This document shows, piece after piece, positions 17,457-27,908 of a DNA stretch of 64,000 nt (its first letter is position 1; the number at the start of each line of letters is the position of its first letter). Source of the DNA: Desulforhopalus sp. IMCC35007 (lineage in GTDB: Bacteria > Desulfobacterota > Desulfobulbia > Desulfobulbales > Desulfocapsaceae); assembly GCF_005116575.1 (NCBI RefSeq), contig NZ_SWCN01000012.1, forward strand, positions 99,635 through 163,634. The letters are read 5' to 3'. Below the pieces are notes generated by a model. It searched no databases, was not told where the DNA came from, and saw only the letters and a program-made list of their open reading frames with translations. The translations under genes were made by a program, and so were the position numbers.

Positions 17457-17472
17457 TGGCACAGCCCTTGCT
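17457..17472 (+). promoter_or_regulatory. Sigma-54 promoter of nifENB
   Basis: TGGCAC (17457-17462), five bases, then TTGCT (17468-17472): a full match to the -24/-12 consensus with the strict ten-base spacing between GG and GC. It lies about 50 bp before the nifE ATG. Sigma-54 promoters need an AAA+ activator; NifA would be expected, but no clear NifA box was seen upstream. Confidence 0.85.
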
Positions 17473-17521
17473 CTTAACAGGTAGCAGTTAAGATAAACAG
17501 ATTTCCTAAAGGACTAATGAC

Positions 17522-18874
17522 ATGAGCTCTGCAGCCTTACTCAAAAATCGATCAAAACAAATCCACGTCAAAGGCAGTGCCCCTTTTGAGCTGGATTGTA
17601 ATAAAGAGAGCCTCGCTGGGGCGGTCAGCCAGAGAGCCTGCGTTTTTTGTGGTTCCCGTGTTGTACTCTACCCCATTGCCGACGCCCTCCATCTTGTACA
17701 TGGCCCTATCGGCTGCGCAGTCTATACCTGGGATATCCGGGGAGCACTCTCCTCCGGCCCTGAGTTACACCGTCTTTCGTTTTCCACCGACCTCCAGGAG
17801 ATTGATGTCATCTTTGGTGGTGAAAAAAAACTGGCCAAAGCACTCGATGAACTTATTGACCTGCATAAACCCAAAGCGGCCTTTGTCTATTCGACCTGTA
17901 TCGTCGGCCTCATAGGAGACGACCTTGAAGCAGTCTGCAAGAAAGCTTCGAAAGAAAAAGGGATTCCTGTTCTTCCCGTACAGTCCGAGGGCTTCAAAGG
18001 CAATAAGCGGGCAGGATATGAGGCTGCCTGTAACGCAATGTCACGGCTCGTTGGAACAGGTGACACCAGTGGCATCTCGAAGTATTCGATTAATATTCTG
18101 GGAGACTTTAACCTCGCAGGGGAGATCTGGCTGATCCGGGAATATTTTGAAAGAATTGGTGTGCAACCCGTGGCAAACATCACAGGAGACGGACGGGTTG
18201 CCGATATCCAGCGCTGCCATGGAGCCGCACTCAATGTTGTACAGTGCTCAGGAGCCACCATGGATCTCGCAAACATGCTTGAGAAAAACTACGGTATCCC
18301 TTCACTCCGGGTGTCCTATTTCGGCATCGAGGACATGGCCGAAGCACTTTATGCAGTCGCCCGCCATTTTGGTGACCCCGAAATGCTGGACAAAGCCCGC
18401 CAGCTGGTAAAAGAAGAGATTCAGGAACTCATGCCTGAACTGGCAAAATACAAAAAGGCCCTGTCTGGCAAAAAAGCGGCGATCTATGTCGGTGGTGCCT
18501 TTAAGGCCTTCTCCCTGGTCAAGGCCTTCAGACTCATCGGGATGGATGTCGTCATGGTCGGCTCCCAGACCGGCACAAAAGAAGACTATATCGAGCTCGA
18601 AGAAGTAACAGATGAAGGGACCATCATTGTTGACGACTCAAATCCTCTGGAACTTTCCAGTTTCTTAAAAGAAAAAGACGTCGATCTTTTTGTCGGCGGG
18701 GTAAAGGAACGCCCTATTGCCTATAAGCTCGGAGTTGCTTTCTGTGATCACAACCATGAAAGAAAAGAGATGCTCGCAGGATTTAAAGGCATGATCAATT
18801 TCGCCCGTGAAGTTTATGGCTCTGTCATGAGTCCGGTCTGGCAGTTTGTGCCCCGCAGAAAAGAGGAGAAATAA
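17522..18874 (+). CDS. nifE: Nitrogenase iron-molybdenum cofactor scaffold subunit NifE
   Basis: A 450-residue NifE. With NifN it forms the NifEN tetramer on which the NifB-co precursor is matured to FeMo-co before transfer to NifDK. Visible family marks are the paired cysteines in RACVFCGSRVVLYP (about 40 and 43), HLVHGPIGCAVYTWDIRG, VYSTCIVGLIGDD and VQSEGFKGNKRAGYEAAC. Length is usual. It is the first gene of nifE-nifN-nifB behind the sigma-54 promoter; nifN starts one base after its stop. nifHDK are not in the window, so structural genes lie elsewhere or the order differs from the common nifHDKEN cluster. Confidence 0.95.
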   Translation: MSSAALLKNRSKQIHVKGSAPFELDCNKESLAGAVSQRACVFCGSRVVLYPIADALHLVHGPIGCAVYTWDIRGALSSGPELHRLSFSTDLQEIDVIFGGEKKLAKALDELIDLHKPKAAFVYSTCIVGLIGDDLEAVCKKASKEKGIPVLPVQSEGFKGNKRAGYEAACNAMSRLVGTGDTSGISKYSINILGDFNLAGEIWLIREYFERIGVQPVANITGDGRVADIQRCHGAALNVVQCSGATMDLANMLEKNYGIPSLRVSYFGIEDMAEALYAVARHFGDPEMLDKARQLVKEEIQELMPELAKYKKALSGKKAAIYVGGAFKAFSLVKAFRLIGMDVVMVGSQTGTKEDYIELEEVTDEGTIIVDDSNPLELSSFLKEKDVDLFVGGVKERPIAYKLGVAFCDHNHERKEMLAGFKGMINFAREVYGSVMSPVWQFVPRRKEEK

Positions 18875-18875
18875 A

Positions 18876-20228
18876 ATGACAACAATGACAAACTACACGG
18901 CAACCACGAACGCCTGCAAACTCTGCAAGCCCCTGGGCGCCTCCCTTGCTTTTAGAGGCATTGAAGATTGTGTACCTTTTCTCCACGGCTCTCAAGGGTG
19001 TGCCACCTATATGCGCCGGTACATCATCAGCCATTTCAACGAACCAATTGATATCGCATCCTCTTCTTTGGGGGAAAAAAACGCGATCTACGGGGGAGGT
19101 GCAAACCTTAAACTCGGGCTGCAAAATGTTACCACTAAATATACCCCAAAACTCATCGGGGTTGCGACCACCTGTCTGACCGAGACCATCGGCGACGACG
19201 TGCCAATGCTGCTCCATGAATATCACAAGGAATTTGGTTCGGAAGACTCCCCACTGGTCGTAAGCGTATCCACTCCCAGCTATGCCGGCACCCATATGGA
19301 AGGGTTCACTGCGGCCATTACCGCGGTGGTAGATCAGCTTTCAACGAAAACGGAGCCAAATGGAACGTTTAATATATTCAGCGGGTTTATCTCGACGGCT
19401 GACATCAGATATCTGAAAGAGGTCTGCAATGATTTTCAAATCAAGGCAACCCTTATTCCCGACTATTCGGACACCCTGGATGGACCTGCTCTCAACGATT
19501 ATCCCCTCATCCCTAAAGGTGGCACTCCCCTGGAGGCCATTAAAGCCATGGGCGGCGCCGAAGCCTCAGTTGAACTCGGCTGGACCTTTCCCGAGAATAC
19601 TGGAGGCAATGTCCTGAAGAAAAAATTCGGTACCGAACTTTATCAGCTCGGTCATCCAATGGGGATTCGGGCAAGCGATGCTTTTTTTGAGCTTCTGGCC
19701 GAACTGACAGGCAGGGAAATTCCTGATAAATACACAGCCGCCAGGGGACGCTTAATCGACAGTATGGTGGATGGACATAAATATATCTTCGGAAAACGGG
19801 CGGTGGTCTACGGAGAAGAAGATCTCGTCATTGGCATCACCGGATTTCTAGCCGAGATTGGAATCCACCCAATACTCTGCGCCTCCGGGGGAAAAAGTGG
19901 CCGGTTTGAAGAAAAAGTCAAAGAGGTACTGGAGGGACTCAATTGTGAACTGCCCCTTGTCAAAGAAGATGTCGATTTTTATGACATTGAGGCCATGGCA
20001 AAGGAACTTGGTACTGACATCGTAATCGGCCACTCCAAGGGCTATGCCTTTGCCAGAAGAGAAAACCTGCCCATGGTACGTGTGGGTTTTCCCATCCATG
20101 ACCGAATTGGTGGCCAACGGATTCTGCACCTCGGCTATCAGGGAGCGCAAAACCTTTTTGACCAGATAACCAATACAATTATTGAAAAGAAACAGAACGA
20201 CTCATCGGTGGGTTACAGCTACATGTGA
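18876..20228 (+). CDS. nifN: Nitrogenase iron-molybdenum cofactor scaffold subunit NifN
   Basis: A 450-residue NifN, the beta-type partner of NifE in the FeMo-co maturation scaffold. Marks: NACKLCKPLGASLAFRGIEDC and LHGSQGCATYMRRY near the N-terminus (cluster-ligand cysteines), VATTCLTETIGDD, and VSVSTPSYAGTHMEGF. The ATG at 18876 follows an AGGAGA site; an upstream in-frame ATG at 18846 lies inside nifE and is less likely. It is coupled to nifE (one-base gap) and precedes nifB by 33 bp. Confidence 0.95.
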   Translation: MTTMTNYTATTNACKLCKPLGASLAFRGIEDCVPFLHGSQGCATYMRRYIISHFNEPIDIASSSLGEKNAIYGGGANLKLGLQNVTTKYTPKLIGVATTCLTETIGDDVPMLLHEYHKEFGSEDSPLVVSVSTPSYAGTHMEGFTAAITAVVDQLSTKTEPNGTFNIFSGFISTADIRYLKEVCNDFQIKATLIPDYSDTLDGPALNDYPLIPKGGTPLEAIKAMGGAEASVELGWTFPENTGGNVLKKKFGTELYQLGHPMGIRASDAFFELLAELTGREIPDKYTAARGRLIDSMVDGHKYIFGKRAVVYGEEDLVIGITGFLAEIGIHPILCASGGKSGRFEEKVKEVLEGLNCELPLVKEDVDFYDIEAMAKELGTDIVIGHSKGYAFARRENLPMVRVGFPIHDRIGGQRILHLGYQGAQNLFDQITNTIIEKKQNDSSVGYSYM

Positions 20229-20261
20229 CAGGCAAACCACATTACTTCTTGAGGATTGATC

Positions 20262-21539
20262 ATGACAACTAGAACAACCAGAGACCTGAAACAACATCCA
20301 TGCTTTAACGCCGATGCCAAGGGTAAATTCGGCCGTGTACACCTTCCGGTGGCGCCAAAGTGCAATATTAAATGCAATTTTTGCGACCGTAAATACGACT
20401 GTGTCAACGAATCACGCCCTGGCGTCACATCCACCCTGCTCTCCCCTGAACAGGCAGGAATCTATATGGACAAGGTTCTCGAGAAAGAGCCCCGCATTAC
20501 CGTCGCAGGCATCGCAGGTCCTGGAGATCCCTTTGCAAATGGTCCGGAAACCATTGCCACAATGCGCAACATCCGCAAAAACCATCCGGAAACCATCCTT
20601 TGTCTCTCCTCAAACGGTATGGGAATAGCTCCCTACATCGACGCTATCGCAGAAATTGAAGTCTCCCATGTGACGATTACCGTTTGTGCTGTTGATCCAG
20701 AAATCGGTCAGAAAATTTATGCCTGGGTACAGGACGGCAAGGTAATCTATAAAGGTCTACAGGGAGCAAAGCTGCTTTTATCAAGGCAGGTCGAGGCCAT
20801 AAAAAAGCTTAAAGAACATGGCATTACCGTTAAGATTAACTGCATTGTCATCCCAGGAATAAACGACCATCACATTGAAGATATTGCCATAAAAATGAAA
20901 GAGCTCGGCGCAGACCTTTTTAATGCCATGGCACTTTTCCCCAACGTAAACACGCCTTTTGGTAGTATTGAACAACCAACCAAGGAAAAAATGGAGGAAC
21001 TCCGGGCAACAGCTGAAAAATATCTGCCACAGATGCGTCACTGCACCAGATGCCGTGCCGATGCGGTCGGACTTTTAGGCGATGACCGAACAGAAGAATT
21101 CAGAAGCTGCCTGAGTTCATGTTCCACCATTAAGCCAATGGCTCCGGAAAAACGCGCCTACGTCGCAGTCGCTTCAGAAGAAGGTGTTCTCATCAATCAA
21201 CACTTAGGTGAATGTAGATCCTTTGAGATCTGGGAACAAAAAGCTGACGGCTATCAGAAGGTTGAAGAGCGCAGGGCACCGGACACCGGAGGTGGGATCA
21301 AGCGCTGGCATAAACTTGCTAAGATTCTAGGGGATTGCAGAGCGGTTCTTATCAGCGGGATTGGTGAGACGCCCTATGACATTCTTCTTAAAGCCGGAAT
21401 ACAGCCCGTTGAAGCGGCCGGCTTTATTGAAGAAGGCCTGGAAACAGTTTATGAAAACAAAAAAACCACCATACTCAAAGGACGCCGTGTTCCGTGCTCT
21501 GAGGGGAAATGTTCCGGATCCGGAGGAGGATGTGGCTGA
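20262..21539 (+). CDS. nifB: NifB-NifX fusion: FeMo-co radical SAM protein with C-terminal NifX-like domain
   Basis: A 425-residue protein. Residues about 20-290 are the NifB radical SAM domain with CNIKCNFC (Cys34, Cys38, Cys41) binding the SAM [4Fe-4S] cluster, followed by YDCVNESRPGVTS and GPGDPFANGPET; it makes the 8Fe-9S-C core NifB-co. Residues about 305-405 match the NifX/NafY-type cofactor-binding domain (VAVASEEGVLINQHLGECRSF, then GIGETPYDILLKAGI). The tail is Cys/Gly-rich (CSEGKCSGSGGGCG). GAGGA lies six bases before ATG 20262. Third gene of the nifENB operon, ending at the terminator. This fusion is common in Proteobacteria. Confidence 0.95.
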   Translation: MTTRTTRDLKQHPCFNADAKGKFGRVHLPVAPKCNIKCNFCDRKYDCVNESRPGVTSTLLSPEQAGIYMDKVLEKEPRITVAGIAGPGDPFANGPETIATMRNIRKNHPETILCLSSNGMGIAPYIDAIAEIEVSHVTITVCAVDPEIGQKIYAWVQDGKVIYKGLQGAKLLLSRQVEAIKKLKEHGITVKINCIVIPGINDHHIEDIAIKMKELGADLFNAMALFPNVNTPFGSIEQPTKEKMEELRATAEKYLPQMRHCTRCRADAVGLLGDDRTEEFRSCLSSCSTIKPMAPEKRAYVAVASEEGVLINQHLGECRSFEIWEQKADGYQKVEERRAPDTGGGIKRWHKLAKILGDCRAVLISGIGETPYDILLKAGIQPVEAAGFIEEGLETVYENKKTTILKGRRVPCSEGKCSGSGGGCG

Positions 21540-21572
21540 GAACTGCCTGTTGTAAGTCTGCACACTTACCAG

Positions 21573-21606
21573 AAAAGGCAGGAGCCTTGAAAGCTCCTGC
21601 CTTTTT
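21573..21606. terminator. Rho-independent terminator after nifB (bidirectional)
   Basis: A 13-bp perfect stem, 21573-21585 with 21593-21605 (core GGCAGGAGC/GCTCCTGCC), with a seven-base loop and T5 on the plus strand and T4 on the minus strand. It serves the convergent nifENB operon and enolase gene. Confidence 0.9.
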
Positions 21607-21677
21607 AATCAGCGGCTGAAAAATATAATTTCCACTACTTTTTAGCTTGCGAATTTTTCAAGAAAAAACTCGGCCGC

Positions 21678-23015
<1,338 letters not shown>

Positions 23016-23146
23016 TTACCTGAATGCTTTCCAAACTTCTTAACAGTTTACACATAAAAATCGTTAGAGCCTGAACAAAACATCGCCATAAAATAATTAC
23101 GATTACGACAAATGGAAATGTGAAAAAGAGACTCTTACGATTATTC

Positions 23147-23770
23147 CTAACCCATGGAGACAACTTTATCGGCAAGCTGCGTCGCCATGACAATATCGAG
23201 CATATTTGTGGTGCCCCCTACCTTCTTTTCTGCGGCAAGACCAAAATGATCAAGGCAGGTACCACAGGCAAGAACAATTACTCCTGACTTTTCATACTCC
23301 TGTATCTCTTTGAGAACCGGTGAAGAAGCCGTGGTGAGTCTCACCCCGCCATTGACAAAGATGAGCTGCCACAGCTCCGGCCCCATCTCTTTGATGGTTT
23401 TCAGATAACTGATCATCAATTTTTCGCCCAGGACATCATCCCCTGAACCAAGGGTATTGCTGGTAACCAGAACCAGAATCTTCCGTGGCTCTGGGGCATC
23501 CTTCTCTCCAGATTTTGTTTTTTTTGCAGGCTCTGCAGCGCCGCCTCCTGCGGCCTTGCCTCCAGTCGCATGAATATGAAATCGACCATTATCCTCCGCC
23601 TGTTGCACCTGATAACCTCTCGTTCCCAGAAAGCGGGAGACATTTTCAGCAGAACCGGGATTATCCACAACAACTGTTAATTCAGCCTCCGGATTCTGTT
23701 CCACAGCATCTTTCACCAGCAGAACAGGTGCCGGACAGGCAAGGCCACATGCATCAATCAATTTTGCCAT
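23147..23770 (-). CDS. yedF: Selenium metabolism protein YedF (TusA-like plus DsrE-like)
   Basis: A 207-residue protein of the YedF selenium-metabolism family. Residues 1-75 are a TusA-like domain with the CPxP motif in DACGLACPAPVLLVKD; a linker follows, and residues about 95-207 are a DsrE-like domain with VNGGVRLTTASSPV and VLACGTCLDHFGL, whose cysteines could carry persulfide or selenium. The gene directly follows selD (68-bp gap), as is usual for this family, and is thought to handle or deliver selenium for selenophosphate synthesis. Direct biochemical proof for the family is limited. Confidence 0.9.
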   Translation of the reverse strand: MAKLIDACGLACPAPVLLVKDAVEQNPEAELTVVVDNPGSAENVSRFLGTRGYQVQQAEDNGRFHIHATGGKAAGGGAAEPAKKTKSGEKDAPEPRKILVLVTSNTLGSGDDVLGEKLMISYLKTIKEMGPELWQLIFVNGGVRLTTASSPVLKEIQEYEKSGVIVLACGTCLDHFGLAAEKKVGGTTNMLDIVMATQLADKVVSMG

Positions 23771-23838
23771 TTTCTTATCCTTTTTTAAAAATCATAACAG
23801 TACTCTCTCATCAGATACTGCTCCAAACTCCAGATGAT

Positions 23839-24885
23839 TTAAACAAGCCGTATCATGCCGGCTGGAGTGGTTGTCACGTAGCCGATCCATGCCGCTTCAC
23901 TCACTCCATTTTCCTGCAATCTCTTGATGAGCTCTGGGACGTCTTTTTCCCCACAGCCGATCAACAAGCCACCTGATGTCTGTGGATCAAAGAGTATATC
24001 GCGCATAACCGGGTCAAAACCATCGGCAGCCAAAACCATCTCCTGCCTGAACATGCGATTCTTGTGAGCACCAACAGGTACAAAGCCCATGGAGGCAAAT
24101 TCCACCGCTTCTGCGATAACCGGAACCCTGGCGGATTCGATCGTCACCCCGACTGCAGTACCTGCTATCATTTCAGCAATATGGCCAAGAAGCCCAAATC
24201 CTGTAATATCCGTACAGGCCGACACCTGAAACTGCAACATAATCTCAGCCGCCCGTCGGTTCAGGGTGGCCATGAGATGGGTCACCCTGCGGGTGGTCTC
24301 AGCCGAAGCCAGGCCACCTTTAATGGCGGTGTTGACGATCCCGGTCCCCAGAGGTTTGGTCAGCACCAGGCAGTCTCCAACCCTGAAGCCCTGATTGGCA
24401 AGGATTCGCCGGGGATGAACATAACCGGTTACAGATAAACCGTATTTGAGTTCATCATCTTCTATACTGTGTCCACCCAGAAGAACCGTATTTGCCTCCC
24501 GTAAAACAGCAGCGCCTCCAGACAGCATTTCCCGCAATCCTTCCTTACCCATTTTCTCCATGGGCCAGGCCACAATATTCATCGCTGTCTGAGGAGTTCC
24601 CCCCATGGCGTACACATCAGAGAGTGCGTTGGCTGCGGCAATACGGCCGAAATCATAAGGATCATCCACAATGGGCGTAAAAAAGTCTAAAGTCTGAATC
24701 AGCGCGAGTTCATCCGACACCTTATAGACACCGGCATCATCTCCAGTTGCAAGGCCCACCAAAACATTTTCATTTGTTGGAAAATCAATTCCTTTTAAAG
24801 CCTGCTCCAGGTCCCCCGGAGAAATTTTGGAGGCTCAACCGCCTCCCTTTACGCAGGCTGTAAGTCGTTGTGACAAATTACTCAT
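23839..24885 (-). CDS. selD: Selenide, water dikinase SelD containing selenocysteine
   Basis: A 348-residue selenophosphate synthetase when the in-frame TGA at 24835-24837 is read as selenocysteine (residue 17). The reading frame starts at ATG 24883-24885 after AGAGGA, gives MSNLSQRLTACVKGGG, then U, then ASKISPGDLEQAL, and runs into the open frame. The GGG(U/C)ASK pattern is the catalytic site of SelD, where Cys or Sec is known to occur. Later marks are TGDDAGVYK, TLDFFTPIVDDPYDFGRIAAANALSDVYAMGG and DITGFGLLGH. The start overlaps the stop of the upstream small gene by eight bases. A conventional caller would start at 24762 and lose the catalytic residue. Confidence 0.93.
24805..24821 (-). 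promoter_or_regulatory. Candidate bacterial SECIS hairpin in selD
   Basis: Thirteen bases after the UGA, CUCCGG and CC-U-GGAG pair with one bulged U around a GGGA loop; the loop starts about 20 bases from the UGA. Stem length, bulged U and distance resemble the E. coli fdhF SECIS that binds SelB. Fold inferred by eye. Confidence 0.55.
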
Positions 24886-25093
24886 TATTTCCTCTAGACA
24901 ATGGACAAAGCACCTCTTGCGCCCTGTACCTATGTATCTTCCCACAGAATGGACAAGGTTGATGTAACAGGATCATACCGTTCAACTCCCGACCACCTTC
25001 TGTGGATTCTGTTATTGTGTGCCCTTGTTCAAGAGAATAGTCTTCAGAGCCAAAGACCTCTTTTGTTACAGGGCAGGTGAAATACAATTCCAT
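24878..25093 (-). CDS. Small cysteine-containing protein upstream of selD
   Basis: A 71-residue protein I do not recognise. It has a CPVT motif near the N-terminus, a CPFCGK knuckle near residue 47 and a further CPL near the end, so it may bind zinc or be a rubredoxin/thioredoxin-like fragment. No signal peptide. The stop overlaps the selD start by eight bases, which implies co-translation with selD and a possible selenium-related role (inference). The HhH protein gene lies eight bases upstream on the same strand. Confidence 0.65.
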   Translation of the reverse strand: MELYFTCPVTKEVFGSEDYSLEQGHTITESTEGGRELNGMILLHQPCPFCGKIHRYRAQEVLCPLSRGNNE

Positions 25094-25101
25094 GACAGGC
25101 C

Positions 25102-25563
25102 TTAGTTGGATTTCTTCTTTCCTGACTCTTTATCTTTTTTCTTCTTTTTTTTCTTTTTCTTCTTCTTTTCGCCTTCTACACCCTCTGCGCCACTCTCCTT
25201 CTTTTTCCCTTTTTTACGGCTTTTACTCTTCTTGATCAAGGTTGGGTCAAATGCTTTGGGACCGGGAGACTTCTTTTTTGCTTTTTTCTTTTTCTTGATT
25301 TTCTTCTCCGTCACCTGTTCTTCTTTCACCTCTGCCTCGAAGGTTGGCTGAAGGTCCTGTTCCTGACTGAGGTCCGTGACGGCTACAAGGGCGCGGGCGG
25401 AAGCAATAACTTTTTCAGCCCTGGATTGCCCAAAGCCTTTAATTTTCATCAGATCCTCTTTTGGGGCGGCGGCCAGGGCTTCGGCACTTTCAAAACCATT
25501 TTCAACGAGGATTTCTGCAGTGTGGGCACCAATTCCAGAAACGGCGGTGATGGGGATAGCCAT
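25102..25563 (-). CDS. Helix-hairpin-helix protein with a long poly-lysine tail
   Basis: About 153 residues. The N-terminal 65 residues form helix-hairpin-helix motifs (VSGIGAHTAEILVENGF and IKGFGQSRAEKVIASARA), which bind DNA or, as in RNA polymerase alpha-like HhH domains, act in protein contacts. The C-terminal 80 residues are dominated by lysine with glutamate and serine (runs up to eleven lysines), probably disordered and able to bind nucleic acid non-specifically. ATG 25563 has AAGGAGAGG upstream; in-frame starts at 25605 and 25671 are possible. The tail is coded by A-rich repeats prone to slippage. It is followed by the small Cys gene and selD. Confidence 0.75.
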   Translation of the reverse strand: MAIPITAVSGIGAHTAEILVENGFESAEALAAAPKEDLMKIKGFGQSRAEKVIASARALVAVTDLSQEQDLQPTFEAEVKEEQVTEKKIKKKKKAKKKSPGPKAFDPTLIKKSKSRKKGKKKESGAEGVEGEKKKKKKKKKKKDKESGKKKSN

Positions 25564-25671
25564 GTAACCTCTCCTTCTTGCGTAGATACGTAACAACTCG
25601 CTCATATTTTCAAACACTCCCTTCTTGGAACAATGCTTCCGGGACTGCTGAACCTGGCCTTTTCCCTGCAA

Positions 25672-25990
25672 GAACAGACAGAGCCTGCAGGTACTCCCTC
25701 AAAGTTCGTGAGCAACAATATAGCACAGAAGCTCGATGATACAACTCAACAGTAAGAAATCATGGTTAAAAAAGTATAAACTCTTACAGATATCAGCCTG
25801 ATAAAAAGCTTCTTTTCCCAGAAACACAACGTACGTCTCAACTCCATCAGTAACTGACGGAAACACAAAAGCAACACCTTCCTCACATTCCTAAAGCTTC
25901 CTTGACAAATCCGCCTTCTCTTTCTAAACTCAACGCCTTATTAGATACTTGTTTTTCCTTTAGTTTTTGATTTTTTTTACAGGGCCTGGC
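25672..25990. other. Divergent promoter region between HhH gene and lipase gene
   Basis: About 320 bp, AT-rich, with no gene seen and no clear motif. Confidence 0.5.
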
Positions 25991-26779
25991 ATGTTGTATA
26001 GTTACGAATGGAAAAAAGTATTCAATCCAGGAGACGCTGAAGACTTTTTCCAGAATAATCCCAGCAGAGATTTTGAACCACAAAGCACACATTTTAGTAA
26101 GACCAACGCATGGTGGTTGTCCGAATTCTCACGTCTTATATATGCAAGGGGACAAGAAGGGGCGGATGAAACGGTGGTTCGAAATCATTTTTTACATCGT
26201 CTGGGCCTGAAAGAACGCTGGTTCTTTAATGGCAGATACCTGCAATGTGCAATTATTACAGTTAGCTCCAACCAAACCGCACCTTTTTCCGTGCTCGTTT
26301 TCAGAGGTACGGCAGGCACAATTACCAACTGGCTGTACAACCTCAATGTCACCCTGTCGCCCTGGCCCTCAGGAGGAAAGGTCCACACAGGTTTTAAACA
26401 ACTTTTTCTTGAAGCCTGGGAGGAAATTGAGAAGCATATCAGAGCGCTCAATGAGCCTGTCTACTATACCGGGCACAGCCTGGGTGGCGCGTTTGCGGTG
26501 CTTTGCGCCTCGCTTCACCCCCCTCACGCGGTCTACACCTTTGGTGCCCCTCGAATAGGTAATGAAGAATTCCTTCGATCAGTCAGGAAGGTTTCGGTAT
26601 ACCGGGTGGCAAACCGTAAAGATATTGTAACAACAATCCCACCGATTCCACAGATGTTGCATGTGGGTGAATCGCTTTATCTGGATAACTCCGGGAACCA
26701 GCCAACCGATCGTTCCTGGTTCAGTGCACCTGAATTTCTTGCAGCACATTCCCCTGCAAACTACTCGGTACAATTGTAG
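25991..26779 (+). CDS. Class 3 lipase (alpha/beta hydrolase)
   Basis: A 262-residue protein of the lipase class 3 family. The nucleophile elbow is YTGHSLGGAFAVL with Ser near residue 163; the oxyanion-side strand is VLVFRGTAGTITNWLYNL; HAVYTFGAPRIGNEEF carries the usual GAPRVG motif, and an aspartate (NRKDIVTTIPP) and final histidine (LAAHSPANY) complete the triad. No signal peptide is evident, so it may be cytosolic or exported by another route. Start 25991 is used; an in-frame TTG at 25967 is possible. It stands alone. Confidence 0.85.
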   Translation: MLYSYEWKKVFNPGDAEDFFQNNPSRDFEPQSTHFSKTNAWWLSEFSRLIYARGQEGADETVVRNHFLHRLGLKERWFFNGRYLQCAIITVSSNQTAPFSVLVFRGTAGTITNWLYNLNVTLSPWPSGGKVHTGFKQLFLEAWEEIEKHIRALNEPVYYTGHSLGGAFAVLCASLHPPHAVYTFGAPRIGNEEFLRSVRKVSVYRVANRKDIVTTIPPIPQMLHVGESLYLDNSGNQPTDRSWFSAPEFLAAHSPANYSVQL

Positions 26780-26803
26780 CACCCGCTTCCCAGAACAGGC
26801 TCT

Positions 26804-27580
26804 CTACGCCGTTGCCTTTTGAAGAAGGGTGTTGAGGTTAACTATTTCAAGAGCACGACTGATTTTTAAATAAAACTCCTCTGCGATAAAAGGCTCTTTA
26901 ATCAGATAATCAGTTGCTCCGCTTTTGATATATTTTATCCCCGCAAGTCTATCTTCTGATGGAATAAAACCAATGAGTCCAAGCTCTTCAAAAGGGTGCT
27001 TTTCTCGAACTTTCTGACAAAAAAGACAGCTGTCAAGATCAGATGCATCAAAGTCAGTAATGACCAGCTTGATATCAGGATATTGATTAATGATTGCCAG
27101 GGCTGAAACGCAATCAGAAGCGTTCAGTACCCTGAACTTCCTCACATAGAGCAGCTCTGACAGATAACTGCGCCTACTGTCGGACGGGTCAACAACAAGC
27201 ACCAGAGAGTCCTGGTTTCTCTCCAGCTGGCGAATGGCAGAAACAATGTAATCAAGGCTGTTGGGATCTTCTTTGATGATATAATCGGCCACCTTTTTTT
27301 CCCAGATCATATTGCGAACATCTGCCTTCATACTGGTTGTAAATACAAGCGCCGATATTCCCCGGTCAACCACTTTATCTATGACTTCTCCCTGAGGGGC
27401 ATCAGGTAAATTCAGGTCAAGTAAGGCCACAGAAAAATTCCCATTTTCAGCCTCTAAAATCTGTTCTGTTGCAGCCAGACTCTGTGCCCAGATCACGGGC
27501 ACTTGAAAATCTTTTTCCAGTCGTTTTTTTGCCATTCGGCCAAACATCATGCTGTCTTCAACAAGCAGAATTTGTTGCAT
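26804..27580 (-). CDS. Tandem receiver-domain protein (REC-REC) without output
   Basis: A 258-residue protein with two CheY-like receiver domains. REC1 (about 1-120) has ILLVEDSMMFGRM and the acceptor Asp55 in ALLDLNLPD, with the conserved Lys in DYIIKEDP. REC2 (about 127-250) has VLVVDPSDSRRSYL, acceptor aspartate in VITDFDASD and lysine in DYLIKEPF. No output domain follows, so it likely acts by protein contact or as a phosphate shuttle, as in hybrid phosphorelays. No kinase is adjacent. Confidence 0.85.
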   Translation of the reverse strand: MQQILLVEDSMMFGRMAKKRLEKDFQVPVIWAQSLAATEQILEAENGNFSVALLDLNLPDAPQGEVIDKVVDRGISALVFTTSMKADVRNMIWEKKVADYIIKEDPNSLDYIVSAIRQLERNQDSLVLVVDPSDSRRSYLSELLYVRKFRVLNASDCVSALAIINQYPDIKLVITDFDASDLDSCLFCQKVREKHPFEELGLIGFIPSEDRLAGIKYIKSGATDYLIKEPFIAEEFYLKISRALEIVNLNTLLQKATA

Positions 27581-27586
27581 TGCCAA

Positions 27587-27908
27587 TCCCGTTTCCCGGT
27601 TATTAGATCTTATATATTATTTGCGGTTAAGATGGAGTTCATACAATTTTCTCCAATCAAACAGCAAGAGTTGGACCATTGCTTCCTTGTATCTTATGTG
27701 AGATTCAAACAGCGAGTCAAATTTATTTGGCCTGCAGAATAGACTCAACGAATAAAACACAAAAAGGAATAATTATTAAATTCATTACAAAGCGATTGAA
27801 AACATAGAACTTTCTTGATACTGTTTTATCTGCGATTGCGATCAACATTTTGCACTGTTTTTACACCAATCCACTCGGCAACTATGAACGGATACAAGGG
27901 AGACAGAC
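27587..27908. other. Intergenic region upstream of the UPF0173 gene
   Basis: About 320 AT-rich bases between divergent genes; no gene and no convincing regulatory motif seen. An AAGGGAG ribosome site precedes the downstream ATG. Confidence 0.5.
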
